Assembly: GCA_030248065.1 (NCBI GenBank)
Contig: JASAMV010002011.1
Location: 1 to 64,000, forward strand
Direction of reading: 5' to 3'
DNA: 64,000 nt
Origin: Rhynchonema sp. JSB1_4
Lineage: Eukaryota; Nematoda; Chromadorea; Monhysterida; Xyalidae
Shown here: positions 47,375 to 58,206 of the stretch, piece after piece
Position numbering within the stretch: the stretch's first letter is position 1
Layout: every line of letters begins with the position of its first letter
Notes under the pieces: model-generated
The model's input: the letters and a program-made list of their open reading frames with translations, nothing else
Told to the model about the DNA's origin: nothing
Database searches by the model: none
Position numbers and translations under genes: made by a program

Positions 47375-47612
47375 CGGGTGAAATTTTCGAAACGGTGTAA
47401 AGGTCAGTTGGGCGTAAATTTCGGTGTAAAGTTCGGTCGAAAGCTCGGTCGGCGCAGCTCGGTGTAAACGTGAAACATTGCCTGTTATTAACGTGGAATG
47501 TTTCAAGTTTACACCGAGGTCTATCACACTGCGCTGTCGACCGAGCTTTCCACCGACCTTTACACCCAACTGACCTTTACCCGTTTCGAAAATATCACCC
47601 ATAGCAACAATG
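47375..47612. repeat. foldback repeat family I, palindromic copy
   Basis: The left arm (TCGAAACGGTGTAAAGGTCA) is mirrored at the right (TGACCTTTACCCGTTTCGA), with CGGTGTAAAGTTCGGTC and matching complements between. The two arms cover nearly the whole 238 bp with a short centre, giving a long hairpin. No flanking duplication was found. Flanking DNA to 48189 shows no gene. Confidence 0.7.
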
Positions 47613-48192
47613 TATGTAGGTCATGATCGGTCTATGTATACATGCGGTGGTACCCGTGTGCCAATAGAGTGCACGTCTCAAACTTTGTGTATAACTGTGT
47701 TTTCTCAATGAACGCTCCCGCTCGCTTCGACCAATAAGTTCCTCGTCCATACTTACATATGTATAGCTGCATATGACATCTGTGTCATGAGCAGTCCAAA
47801 ATTCATGGTTCCTGCCACGGTGGGCACCTATAAATAGTACACGCCTCGAAGGAAGGGTCATAATAATACATATGTTCCTAAAGATTTCTACATTCTCGTG
47901 AGGGAGTTATTAACTCCCGCGAGAGAATGTAGCAACCCTTGCGAACAACACCATAGCAAATACAACCCAGTGACTCAAGCAGAACTCTTACAAAAGCACC
48001 TGTACATTTGACCTTACAGTATAATAATGCACACCACTGCGGTTGCCTGGACTTTTGGTCAGCAAATAACCGCGCGCACGAAACTGTAAGGCTTCACGCA
48101 ATCACGCGTTACCGTAAATTCCTTTCTGCATCATTAAGCGAAATCAAACTTGCTGGCCGGTCCGATCCAGCCTGGTTTGCTTGCCTTGCCCA

Positions 48193-48288
48193 TGTGAACT
48201 CTGAACCACCACACCAAACGTATGCTCCCGGAAGGACTGGAACCTCCGACCTCCCAGCCCCCAGGCCTGGACAGCCAGTTGCTCTACG
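48193..48288 (-). mobile_element. tRNA-derived SINE, truncated copy
   Basis: This is the reverse complement of the 3' part of the SINE, from the tail (TGTGAACTCTGAACCACC) through the B box (GGAACCTCCGACC with one change) to GTTGCTCTAC, where it stops inside the D arm. The A box is lost. Confidence 0.7.
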
Positions 48289-48589
48289 TTCGTTCGTTAT
48301 ACGCCTCGACGCGTATGGGTGTGTATCTATTCGCCAGACCACACCCATACGCGACTTTATGCGTTAAACTTATATTTCGAGATTTACAAATGCCCCCTGT
48401 ACGTTCGATTTACCATGAATAAGATGTTCTCAGACAGCAGCAAATGAACGACCTTCGAGATTAGTCGAAATTATAGTGGCGTCGGTAAACATCTGGAAAT
48501 GTCCACAATTCAAGGAATCAATTGGGCAAGGCATAGGACTGAACCGGACTGGTCACCAAACTTGATTTAACCCTATATGGCTGCTGCAA

Positions 48590-48765
48590 GGGCGGATCTA
48601 GCGGGGGACGCAGGGGTCATGCCCCCCTTTTGGCCATTTGGCCTTGAAGGGGTGGCACCGTTTCGGATGGAAGAAGGAAAAAGGACCCCTAAATCGCAGG
48701 ATTTCACACTCTGATACAGTCAAAAGTCAAAAAATCGCGCCCTTCGCTCTTCAGATTATTTTAAA
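48590..48765 (+). mobile_element. hAT-like element family M, partial copy
   Basis: GGGCGGATCTAGCGGGGGAC, followed by CATGCCCCCCTTTTGGCC and GACCCCTAAATCGCAGGATT, matches the family M interior seen at 50690-51045. The right end is missing. Confidence 0.5.
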
Positions 48766-49010
48766 TTACAAATTTTGAAGTCGTTTTTGCAGTCCCAGGT
48801 GTTTGGCAGCGCTCCAATTGAAAAAAGCATCAATCGCGCAAATTTTACGGTAAAAAAGGGTGTCATGCCATGTTGTGCATACCCACCTCACAGGAAAGTT
48901 TCTGTAACGTGGCGATTCGCTTTATCATGCGAGCATACGGTAACAAGACACGCAAAAGACACCGACGCGTTCACATTTGTATATTTCTGAATGGAGATTG
49001 GGATCCCGGG

Positions 49011-49415
49011 GATACCCGACACCAGACACACAAACCGTAAAAAACCGACATCCGACACCCCGACATCAGAAAAGGAAAACCCGACACCCGACAGTTCAAA
49101 AAGTATCTGACACCCGACATCGTATTTTTGAACGCAGACAGGAAAAACTTTGCTCGTTTGCCACATGAATAAAAATTACTTGCTCTGCTCAATTTCTCTC
49201 AACCAAGTTAGGCAGCGAAATGGCCACCACGCACGACCAATGCTTTCCAGTCCTTGATGGAGCATCTGGGTTTGAAGAAACATTTTGAAGAACATGTTTC
49301 TCTGAACAACGTTGATGCGTTGAATAGTGACTGTCATGTGTCGGATGTCGGGTCCAAAAAACAGGACACCCGACATCTGACGGCACCCGACACCCGACAT
49401 TGCCCGATACCTATT
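49011..49415 (+). mobile_element. CCCGACAC-repeat element family N, copy 3
   Basis: Two arrays of degenerate CCCGACACC repeats (49013-49125 and 49335-49412) flank an AT-richer centre, as in the copy at 36097-36621. The ends are degenerate and I could not fix the target duplication. Confidence 0.5.
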
Positions 49416-50214
49416 TCTACATTCTAGGGCATCCGTAAAATATATGCAGCCCTACAATTTCCATTTATCCGTCATTTACCAAAAGTTTCCAAATGAATCA
49501 GCGGTGCGCTCTGGAAGCCAGACCATAAAAGTAATTTCCAGAATGACATTAACACACGCCTCCAGAAGTTCAAGCACAGCGAGAAGTTCAACTCATGGCT
49601 TCCAACGCAAATATAAAGTTTTTCCCGCTGAAGGTTTCGGTCTAGTACAGCACTATTCTGCACGGGTCTCAGTTTTGGTACATAATACTTGTATGTATAT
49701 CATGTATTGGTGGCACAATGACCATGTAAGAATTTATCAAATCAACCCTGATTTTATATCGGTCTAAGACTGCAAAGCATGGCTGGTTTGCCTATAGCAA
49801 TATCAGTGAGGCCATGTCAATTTTGAAAGAAATTAGCATTATGTAGATTGTATTTGGAAAACGAGACCAACTTCCAGCAATCGGCGGATTGCGAGCCGAT
49901 TTTCGTCTCGTCGTCGGAAAATACACAAAATTTTTCTCGATCTCGAGTGCGCATGTTTTCTATCGCTTCGAACAAGTTTTCAAAAAAAATGAAACGTTTT
50001 TGTAAGTTATGTAATACATACAATTTTTATGAACTGCCGGCTATTTACAAACATTTTTCGTGACCCTAACTCGGTGGCAGGTAATTTTCTCCATTTCCAA
50101 AAGACTCCATCTCCATTTCCATGTCTCGCAGTCTATACCGGCATCAGAGCAGTGTTCTCGAAAATATGCACAGAGGTATTGTACTGTACATACTGCTGCT
50201 GGTGGGGGTATTTT

Positions 50215-50310
50215 GGAGGCAAATTTAGCAGAGGCGTTCGCACTGACGAGCCCTGGCACCTCGGTCTGTCTGCCAAAGCAGGGTGAAACAGACCAACATT
50301 ACTGCACTGT
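50215..50310 (+). repeat. dispersed repeat R, copy 3
   Basis: GGCAAATTTAGCAGAGGCGT, then GCACTGACGAGCCCTGGC, closely matches 32130-32225. It lies directly before the family H element at 50323. Confidence 0.55.
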
Positions 50311-50322
50311 GTACTATATGTA

Positions 50323-50530
50323 TTGGTCGCACAATGACTTTATAAGAATTGGTCAAATTTTTTTCCTGAATCGTAAAGCGGAACAGTGACGGGGCAGTGA
50401 CGTTGCGTTGCGGGATCGCACACAAAACACGTTGTAAAGAGAATGTTTCAGACCTGCGGCAACGTGGTTGATCTGCCATTTTATTTTCAGCTGAAAATGT
50501 TTTGCGAGAATTACAAATAGTACAGTGGTT
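50323..50530 (-). mobile_element. TA-flanked MITE family H, inverted copy lacking one end
   Basis: It starts TTGGTCGCACAATGACTTTA next to TA and matches the 43010 copy in reverse, through AATGTTTCAGACCTGCGGCA and ACGTGGTTGATCTGC. It ends near AATAGTACAGTGGTTAAGCG without the second terminus. Confidence 0.6.
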
Positions 50531-50689
50531 AAGCGTGGGTATATCGGCAGCTAATCTTGGTCATACTTTGCGAGTGTTGCACATGACTGATTGGAACCAC
50601 ACAGTTTGATATTCATGTAGAGCACTTGTTTGTACAAGGACCTGCCACACAAGGACCAATGCCACCTGCCATAAAAGGACAGAACGACC

Positions 50690-51045
50690 AAGGGCGGATC
50701 CAGGGGGCACAGGGGCCATGCCCCCCTTTGGTCCATTTGGCCCCTTACGGGGGTGGGGCCAAAGTTTCGGAAGAAAGAAGGAAAAAGGACCCCAAAATCG
50801 CAGGATTTTCACTCTGATACACTTCAAAAGTCCAAAAATCGCTCGCTTCGCGCATCAGATACACTCATTTTCAGTGAAATTTGGCTTTCGCGCGTAAATT
50901 TTGTGTAATATTTGGTATGAATAGTGCGAAATTCTAGACAAGCACTGCATAAAAATGACTTTTCAAAAATGGAACAAGCAATAGATAAAAATGACTTTTC
51001 GGATCTGGCCCTCCCTTGGCCAAAAGCTGGATCCGCCACTGAGAA
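50690..51045 (+). mobile_element. hAT-like element family M, copy 2
   Basis: The left end is CAAGGGCGGATCCAGGGGG and the right end CTGGATCCGCCACTG. The flanking octamers AGAACGAC and AGAAAGAT match at 6 of 8. The interior contains CATGCCCCCCTTTGGTCC and AATCGCTCGCTTCGCGCATC. No gene is seen from 51046 to 51425. Confidence 0.65.
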
Positions 51046-51425
51046 AGATGCGCCGTTTGCATCTTGTAGTTGGCCATGATGGCATACTGTTTATAGCGAC
51101 GTGCAACGCGCCGCATGCGGACTTTTTCGGGGGCATTTTTTTGGTCACACGGCATTTTAGGTCCATGAAATAGTGCCCGGTCGATTTCGTGCCCAGATTA
51201 GACGGACCCTTCTTCTTGGACCCAACCATATGTATTTCCAGCGCATGATCCCTAACCTAGTGTAACTATCTATACAGAACCTTTTTGACCACCCTACATT
51301 TTAAGCTCAGGGGCCGCTGACTTATTTTAATCTTTCTTGTCAGCTATATTTATTGGTCAGGTGCATGAGAGCCCAGATATTTTCGTTTTCATATCCTGTT
51401 TGTCAATATGGTTTCGAAGTCGTTT

Positions 51426-51654
51426 TGTCGAAAATGCGAACATGAGCATCAACCGTCCGTAGCTCTATTGCATTTACTCTTGATGTTACGGAGAAAGCAA
51501 ACTGACACAACTGACTAGTACATGAAAGATTACACAATATAAGCTGGGTTAGCAGTGCGCACACATATTCCAATCTATCATGCAACACAAGTCAAAACAT
51601 CACATGACTGCCTGGTTGTTCCGAAGTTACAGTTAGTGGATCTCATCCGCTACA
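51426..51654 (+). repeat. 5' LTR
   Basis: 229 bp, TG...CA. It differs from the 3' copy at GTCCGTAGC (GTCCATAGC there) and ATTGCATTT (ATTACGTTT there). Confidence 0.87.
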
Positions 51655-51740
51655 CTCCCGCCCGAATAGAATGTCATGCCTCACCCGTGTGGGGCAAGCC
51701 GTATCAAAAGCACAAATGATGTGAACTCAATATAAAGTAC

Positions 51741-52890
51741 ATGCTCAATATAACAGTAATTAAGTTTGTTATTTCAAAGGCTCAATATTTCCGTGAATCA
51801 CGATTGTCCCAACCAGCTAGTGTCCGCCGGGCCGTGCCCCGATTCCGACAAAGGGCAAAACGGCTTCGCCTTGAGAATCAACAGGTTCGTTCATCGATGC
51901 AGCAGTTGTCCTCCGAACCATCGTTGTGACCGCTCACAGACGACAGCATGCGGCGATTGAGATTGACCGATGTTCTGATGCAGGCTTGTGTATGAAACCT
52001 GTGGGGATGTTCTTGTGCCACAGGAGTCGCTCATCAAGAAGGCGATGCACAGTTCGCTCGAAGCAAGGCTTGAAAAACGACGCAATGAACGTGATGTGAA
52101 TCCGAATCGAGAGGTCAAGGCGCCACGAGTCGAAGTCGTTGGAGCGAACAAAGCGAAATCGGTCGGTCATGATATCGTATTCGATGTTGATGATGACGAA
52201 TTGTGCTACGAGTACGAGTCGGTCGAGGCGTATTCCGCTGATCAACAACAGGCGAGCGGTTCGGTCAAACAAAGCGGTCCGGTCGATGGACCCGACGTGG
52301 GCATCGTCGGCGATTCAACGGTTGACATCGACGGTTGGTTCGACAAGCGGCTGGTCAATTCTGATGTGTACGTACGAGGTCGTAGAGGCCTCAAGTTCAA
52401 TTGGTTCTTTGCCCACAACGGTCACAAATTGGCGAAAACGGCCTGTACCAAGAAGGCGTTGCTGATCGTGTCTGGCGCCTGCGATGTGGTCGATGTGTTC
52501 TTGCTGGTGCGTCCGGTTGATGAAGTGGTGTCGAATATCGTGAAAGTGGTCTCGGACTTGCGCAAAGCCGGCTGCGTGTGTCCGATCTACTTTGCACCTA
52601 TTCCGGCGGTCTGTCGCTATCAAGATCGGCACTGTCGAGAATCGATTCGGTGGGTCGACGCAACGGACGAAGAGTATCGATCAATCGTGCATTGGCGTGA
52701 TCAACTGTGGGACCGGGCTAAAGCGGCACTCAAGGCGGAAGATGACAAAGTCGAGTTCCTGGCGGTCCCGTACACTCAACTCGCGTTGGACGGATTTCAC
52801 TTGGGCAAAACGAACACTATCCGAATCCTTCAAGCGTTCGAACGTGCATGCAAACTGGACGGGGTTAACCGCTACTACCTGGACCGTTGA
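51741..52890 (+). CDS. SGNH-hydrolase-like protein carried by the LTR element
   Basis: A continuous frame runs from about 51979 to TGA at 52890; the first ATG in it is 52045 (281 residues). The ORF from ATG 51741 may be spliced on: donor TCGTT|GTGACC at 51925 and acceptor GATGCAG at 51983 leave a 58-bp intron and keep phase, giving about 363 residues. Counting from GTG 51988, the protein has an acidic N-terminal third and then GIVGDSTVDIDGW with Ser110, matching the GDS nucleophile block. SGACDV lies where SGNH enzymes have GxND, and LALDGFHLGK (Asp268, His271) matches the DxxH block. Asn is absent from the third block. I infer an SGNH/GDSL fold with possible esterase activity. Some LINE ORF1 proteins carry an esterase domain. 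The substrate is unknown. Confidence 0.6.
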
Positions 52891-52957
52891 CTTTGTTTCG
52901 GCGGGAGTGTGGCAGACGCCAACAATGATTCAATGATTGATTTTCTTTATAACATTT

Positions 52958-53359
52958 CATGCAACACAAGTCAAAACATCACATGACTGCCTGGTTGTTC
53001 CGAAGTTACAGTTAGTGGATCTCATCCGCTACACTCCCGCCCGAATAGAATGTCATGCCTCACCCGTGTGGGGCAAGCCGTATCAAAAGCACAAATGATG
53101 TGAACTCAATATAAAGTACATTCTCAATATAACAGTAATTAAGTTTGTTATTTCAAAGGCTCAATATTTCCGTGAATCACGATTGTCCCAACCAGCTAGT
53201 GTCCGCCGGGCCGTGCCCCGATTCCGACAAAGGGCAAAACGGCTTCGCCTTGAGAATCAACAGGTTCGTTCATCGATGCAGCAGTTGTCCTCCGAACCAT
53301 CGTTGTGACCGCTCACAGACGACAGCATGCGGCGATTGAGATTGACCGATGTTCTGATG
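52958..53359 (+). repeat. internal duplicate of LTR 3' end plus leader
   Basis: 52958-53032 repeats the last 75 bp of the LTR and 53033-53359 repeats 51655-51981. I saw one difference (GTACATGCTC against GTACATTCTC). The copies diverge right after CTGATGCA, the base next to the proposed splice acceptor in the first copy. The structure fits template switching or recombination between two element copies. Confidence 0.85.
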
Positions 53360-53677
53360 CACCGTTGCAGAGCAGAACGAAAGAGAATGATGTGGCGAAG
53401 TGCCACGCCGAAGCTGGTGGGTGGCGGCGAGTGTGTTCGTTGATCTTCGTTTGTGCGACTGAGTCTATTGTCAAATGTTGCCGAGTGTTCGAGAGTGATT
53501 GTTGTTCAAGTGGTGACCGGTGGTGAAGAGTTGTACTGAAGGTTGATCGGGCCTTCAGGAGTTGTTCAGCAGACTTCCTCCCCTTCGAACGATGATGCCT
53601 GAGTCCACATTTCGAGTATCCGGGTGGAATTCTGTCCAATTCGCTGGTCGCGGAATCGACGGTTGCCTAGGATGCCA

Positions 53678-53906
53678 TGTCGAAAATGCGAACATGAGCA
53701 TCAACCGTCCATAGCTCTATTACGTTTACTCTTGATGTTACGGAGAAAGCAAACTGACACAACTGACTAGTACATGAAAGATTACACAATATAAGCTGGG
53801 TTAGCAGTGCGCACACATATTCCAATCTATCATGCAACACAAGTCAAAACATCACATGACTGCCTGGTTGTTCCGAAGTTACAGTTAGTGGATCTCATCC
53901 GCTACA
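53678..53906 (+). repeat. 3' LTR
   Basis: 229 bp, TG...CA, followed directly by the CGTTT target duplication. The unique tail 53360-53677 before it has no convincing ORF. Confidence 0.87.
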
Positions 53907-54076
53907 CGTTTAATGACCACCAGGCTGAACCCCCTCCCCAGTCAAAGTTATAGACCCAAGATAACCCAAAAATAACCGCTTCGTCCGAGAACAGAAAAGA
54001 CAAGACAAAAATAGCAAGACAAAAGAGAACAGAAAAACAGAGGTCCAAAGAACAATGACTATAGAAGCTATAAATT

Positions 54077-54183
54077 GCTCAAGTGTCAGTCAACTGTCTC
54101 AGATCAAGCCTAAGTCCGTACGATGGTGCTGCTCAAGTGTTAGTCAACTGTCTCAGATCAAGCCTAAGTCCGTACGTTGGTGC
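54077..54183 (+). repeat. two-copy tandem repeat of 54 bp
   Basis: Units starting GCTCAAGTGTCAGTCAACTG (54077) and GCTCAAGTGTTAGTCAACTG (54131) differ at two or three positions. The surrounding 53912-55263 has no gene that I can support. Confidence 0.75.
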
Positions 54184-55263
54184 AAGTTTAAGAGTAAGTC
54201 AACATACCTTACAAGTTACAGTACCCACTGTCTTTTGGCGCTGGTTTGTCCCCTGCCCCGCATAAACAGCCACCCAATACTAAAATAGAGATGCCTACTT
54301 GTCCTGGATCAAAGGGGCTTTCCCAGATGATTAAGAATGTTGTTTGGCGTAAATAACATGCAGTCTACCTTCTCTATATGACCCTATATAGAATAACCCT
54401 CTTTATAGTGACAAACTTGTCAGGTCACGAACTTTCACATGCTATGACAGATAGACAGGTCCGCGGAGTTCATTCCAGCTCAAACACCAGACTTTTTGCA
54501 GTAATTGGCATGTCAGCCAACTCTGTCAGCAAGAATATCGCTACAACAGGTCTGGATAGGTTTGCTGACATATTATTACTGTGTTTGCTGACTAGAATGA
54601 GAACGAGTGGGAGAGAAATTAATACACGAATGTGTATATTTGTCTCTTTTTTGCAACTCAAGACTTATTTTTAGGTTTAGGCCTTTAAACTTAAAGTATA
54701 TACTGTAAGTCCTTCACTCGTTTGGGAAAGCCAAGCCGAAAGCCCAAAAATACATATGTTGGGGCATCGCAAAAAAGACACAATCTACATTAATACATCG
54801 TGTATTAATTTCTCAACCATTCGTTTTTAGTCCACGTGCAAAATATTCCCTGTGTGAAGATCCAGTAATATTTTTTGTGGTGGAATAGATTTACATATAG
54901 TGACAAAACTGACCGGGTTCCGCTTATGTCACTATAAAGAGGGTTTACTGTATTGGTGTTATTCCACTCCTAAATAGCGCTGAACTTGTCTCAGTTCCCA
55001 CACGATCTATGATCCTTAGTTCTGTTTACAAAACATGTGCTATTTCAATATTTTCTGCTTACAGTTTTCTGTATATCTGCATTTCAAATTCTGTCGCTCA
55101 TCGGTTTGCATATGACTTTTCTTGCGCTGATTAATCCTCAGTCCCCAGACAAGGATATGAGAACAGTTTCATTTAACTTGACTCGCGCCTCATCGGTGTT
55201 TCATAATTTCAGCAGTTGCAAAACACTATTACCTAACGCACCGCGACCACAAATCAGCATACA

Positions 55264-55868
55264 ATGCATTGTTTCAAAATGATGACTTTGTTGGGTACCA
55301 TAGCTGCATTGGTCATGCTCGGTGTTGATTGCTACCCGCAACCGGACCCAAGAATCGGAGCACTGGCGTCGCAGCTGAGGGAGTACTTCAGTGAGTTTGT
55401 GGCTACCTAATTGATGTTTCACATAGTATCCAATGCCAGGTCGTTACACAATATGACCTCTTGGTCGTCGTGACATGCTTGGGATCGGCCGGTGTTTTGG
55501 GTTTTGCAATTGAAAACATGCGCTCATATAGCACACAACACACGACTTTATATGCACAGACACACAAGGTTGAGGTTTCAAAGAAAATTTTATGCCTCGT
55601 CAAAGTCATCCCCACGCCCCCCCCCGGAGATGCCAACAAAGTGCATCTAACAAAATGACCCAATTTTGCAGGATCGCATCCGGAAGACTGGGCCCGCCTG
55701 TCGGGCAACGCACGTGCGAGGTCCGCGCCGAACGCAGGCACGGGCCGGAGACAGATGCTGTTCGAAAAGTTTCTCGCCAAACATCGCGGCAACTACCAGC
55801 GTGCACTCGTTGACATGCTGAAATACCTGCATCATTACGAACAGCTTAGCGCTCGATTGGCAGCCTAA
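55264..55868 (+). CDS. small secreted protein, possible neuropeptide precursor
   Basis: Two exons (55264-55390, 55672-55868) join in phase 1 with a good donor (TTCA|GTGAGT) and acceptor (TTTTGCAG), giving 107 residues. The N-terminus is a convincing signal peptide (MMTLLGTIAALVMLGVDC), probably cut before YPQPDP. The rest is hydrophilic and helical in pattern: ALASQLREYF, then HPEDWARLSGN, a possible processing site GRR near residue 70, and ALVDMLKYLHHYEQL. A mature start Tyr-Pro-x-Pro followed by an amphipathic LREYF helix recalls NPY/NPF peptides, but the usual C-terminal RxRF/Y-Gly amidation signal is missing. I therefore do not assign it to that family. An in-frame ATG five codons downstream (55279) could also be used. 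Confidence 0.6.
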
Positions 55869-56159
55869 GTGCAGTAGATTGAATACAGATACAAGTACAT
55901 TGGTGAATTAGGCTGTGATTGATTGATTTAGTAGAGCTCATCATCATCCCCACCGGTTCAGCTACATAATTTGGTGTAAAATGTCATTGTGTGATTACGA
56001 TATCAGCGTTCGCCCAGCCTGCTTTAGTTGTGAAACGTGTAGTCTATAAAATGTCTGCTCGTGTTTGATTCTGGTTTAACGTGTGCCCAATGAGAGCATA
56101 TACATAGTTCTATCGTCAACTAAGATCGTCAATCGTTATCGTCAACGCTCCCACGTATA

Positions 56160-56378
56160 GTCCATCCATCAGCTCATGACACTTTTTGTCAGCTGAAAAG
56201 CTTGACAGGATCCAGTGCTGTTCCGGTTCCGGTTGGCTCACGAAAAAGAAAAGAAAGAGAAATCGGTTTTTATTTTATTTTTGTGCGCCGTTTTCTCTGA
56301 CATTGCGATGCGGAGGAACAATTTTTCACAACGGAACCTGAACCTCCCAAACAAAAGTGCCATGAGCTGATGGATGGA
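56160..56378 (+). mobile_element. TA-flanked MITE family G, copy 2
   Basis: It begins GTCCATCCATCAGCTCATGA and ends CATGAGCTGATGGATGGAC, with TA on both sides. The interior has GGATCCAGTGCTGTTCCGG and AGAAAGAGAAATCGG. A family L fragment follows at 56395-56480. Confidence 0.7.
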
Positions 56379-56728
56379 CTATACAAATAACTTCTCGCGC
56401 TCATTTACGCCTGCTGTGAATTGACGACGACAGTTGACCATTTGACGACTGTACCATTATGGCCCCAAATGAGATAAATTAAAGAAGGTTGTGCACATTG
56501 TCATGTCAGTTCCGCAATGAAAATGTCGTAGCAATCACTTTTTGTCAACAGGTATCACGTTTAGGTGCGGCACCCACTCAGCTCTTTTGGACACTGCTCT
56601 TTTTCACTTGCTCAAAATGGTCTTGCTCAAATGTGCTTTGCTCAATTGCCCGTCCGCCTTTTTCGTAATTCACGCTCCGTGCCCCGGTGCGTAGTTTGTT
56701 GGACGAGAATGAGTCAGCAACTGCATAT

Positions 56729-57085
56729 AAAAAAGTCCAACGACGAGCTCATGAGACGACTTTTTTGAAGTTGACTTGTGCAAATCCAATAGTGTTCCGG
56801 TTCCACGTATTTCAAAAATGAAAGAAAGAGAAGCGCACGTATTTGGTAAAAACACGCTCTCCACCTCGGTGCGTAAATTCCTTTTTGACTCCCAAAACAT
56901 TTGTGTGTTGAACACCGTTGCTGTTCGCGTAAGCACGTAACAAATTGAGGTGAGCCAGGAACTTGTCATCATGTCTCTCGGCCCAATCTCTTTCTTTAGC
57001 TTTCGAAATACGTGTAACCGGAGCATTTTGTAATCTGGCCAAACAAGCTTTAAAATGAGTCTTCTCATGAGCTCGTGGTTGGAAT
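56729..57085 (+). mobile_element. TA-flanked MITE family G, copy 3
   Basis: It begins GTCCAACGACGAGCTCATGA and ends TCATGAGCTCGTGGTTGGAA. The interior closely follows the 44810 copy (ACCTCGGTGCGTAAATTC, CGTAAGCACGTAACAAATTG). The family J element at 57094 landed just beyond its right end. Confidence 0.7.
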
Positions 57086-57093
57086 ATACATAC

Positions 57094-57563
57094 CAGGGTT
57101 GGGCAAAAACGTTTTTTTTCAAAAATTCGTTTTTTTAAACGCCCAGATGACCGAAACATGCCCCAAAAAAGTTGGAAAACGTCCATGTTGGGAAGAAAAC
57201 GTGGTTAAATGAAGTAATTCTAGGTGTTCTGATGCAAAATAAACGGGTTTCAACCCTTTTCTAGCGAGTTGTTAACATCCCATATCAGACCCGCATCATG
57301 GGACCAACTTTGGCCGGGGTCATCATTGAAAGTCAAACTCCGTATATCGACGTATCTCGACAAAGTAAAAATTGGTCGAAAATCTTTTGAAAAAATGGGA
57401 CAAAAAATTGATTTCCCTTGAAAATCAGGGTACTTTCCCTGAAAACTCAGGGAAAATCAAGGAAATTCATGATTTAAAAAGATACGAAATACGACCTAGA
57501 CGTTTTTAAAAAAAAACGTCGTTTTTCAAAGAAAAAACGCCGTCGTTTTTTTGCCCAACCCTG
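57094..57563 (-). mobile_element. hAT-like element family J, copy 3
   Basis: The ends CAGGGTTGGGCAAAA and TTGCCCAACCCTG are present, with a perfect ATACATAC duplication (57086-57093 and 57564-57571). It matches the 39765 copy in reverse orientation across most of its length (for example CATATCAGACCCGCATCATG). Confidence 0.92.
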
Positions 57564-58206
57564 ATACATACCGGAGTTTTCCGATTAAAGCCCCGGGGGC
57601 TCTAACTGGATTTTGGTGAGTAACGAGCCCCATGACGAAAAATTGCACGATGAGTCCCGGGTGCTTTAAGTGGAAACGCTTCCACTTAGACTTCCATATT
57701 TTGACATTCTCCACCAGGGGGCTCTAAAGTTGAAACTGGTGGAAAATAAATGCGCCCTCCGGCGAAAAAGAAAAAATCCACTATATACTGTACATATGAA
57801 CCTCATGGGCTTTAACTGGGAATCGCATCACACGTACTCGGTATTATTTACAATCCAGATAACTGGTCGGCGTGAAGCCCTCGTCCGCTCTTCATTTTTC
57901 GCGGATCGGGCAAATTTAACGCGCGCCCCTCATTTGCATCGGGCAATGAACGTGGCGTAAAACTGGTGTCACGTGACTGACTCGCTGTCATTCCGAGTCA
58001 CTCACGTGTAAGAAGGATATCGTTTTAACGCATTCTACCCTAGTAGGTTGCCCAAAAATAAATGCTCAGCGGGGACAAATCAGCGGCGGGAAAAACAGCG
58101 GGGCAAACAGTGTTCTTCAAAAACTCCTGCCACTGAATCAAATCGGTGATGTGTGGGTACATACACTTGTACGTCTTCTTGAATCCCAATTCCCAGCGCC
58201 GGGCCT

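Larger units (their letters stand above)
51426..53906 (+). mobile_element. LTR retroelement-like unit with 229-bp LTRs and CGTTT target duplication
   Basis: The two 229-bp terminal repeats (51426-51654, 53678-53906) begin TGTCGAAAATGCG and end CCGCTACA. I count three differences between them, all near position 35-50. A 5-bp duplication CGTTT flanks the whole (51421-51425 and 53907-53911). The interior holds a 327-bp leader (51655-51981), an SGNH-like coding region, 75 bp of LTR 3' end (52958-53032), a second nearly identical leader copy (53033-53359) and a 318-bp unique tail. No gag, protease, reverse transcriptase or integrase is visible, and no clear tRNA primer site follows LTR1. It appears non-autonomous and young. 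Confidence 0.85.

Noticed and set aside
53313..53639. 108-codon minus ORF in the LTR element tail as a second element protein
   Set aside because: It runs antisense to the leader copy, is Ser/Arg-rich with no motif, and half of it is the duplicated leader.
55264..55868. Direct assignment as neuropeptide Y / F
   Set aside because: The start YPQPDP is suggestive, but there is no RxRF/Y-Gly amidation signal and the intron position differs from NPY genes.
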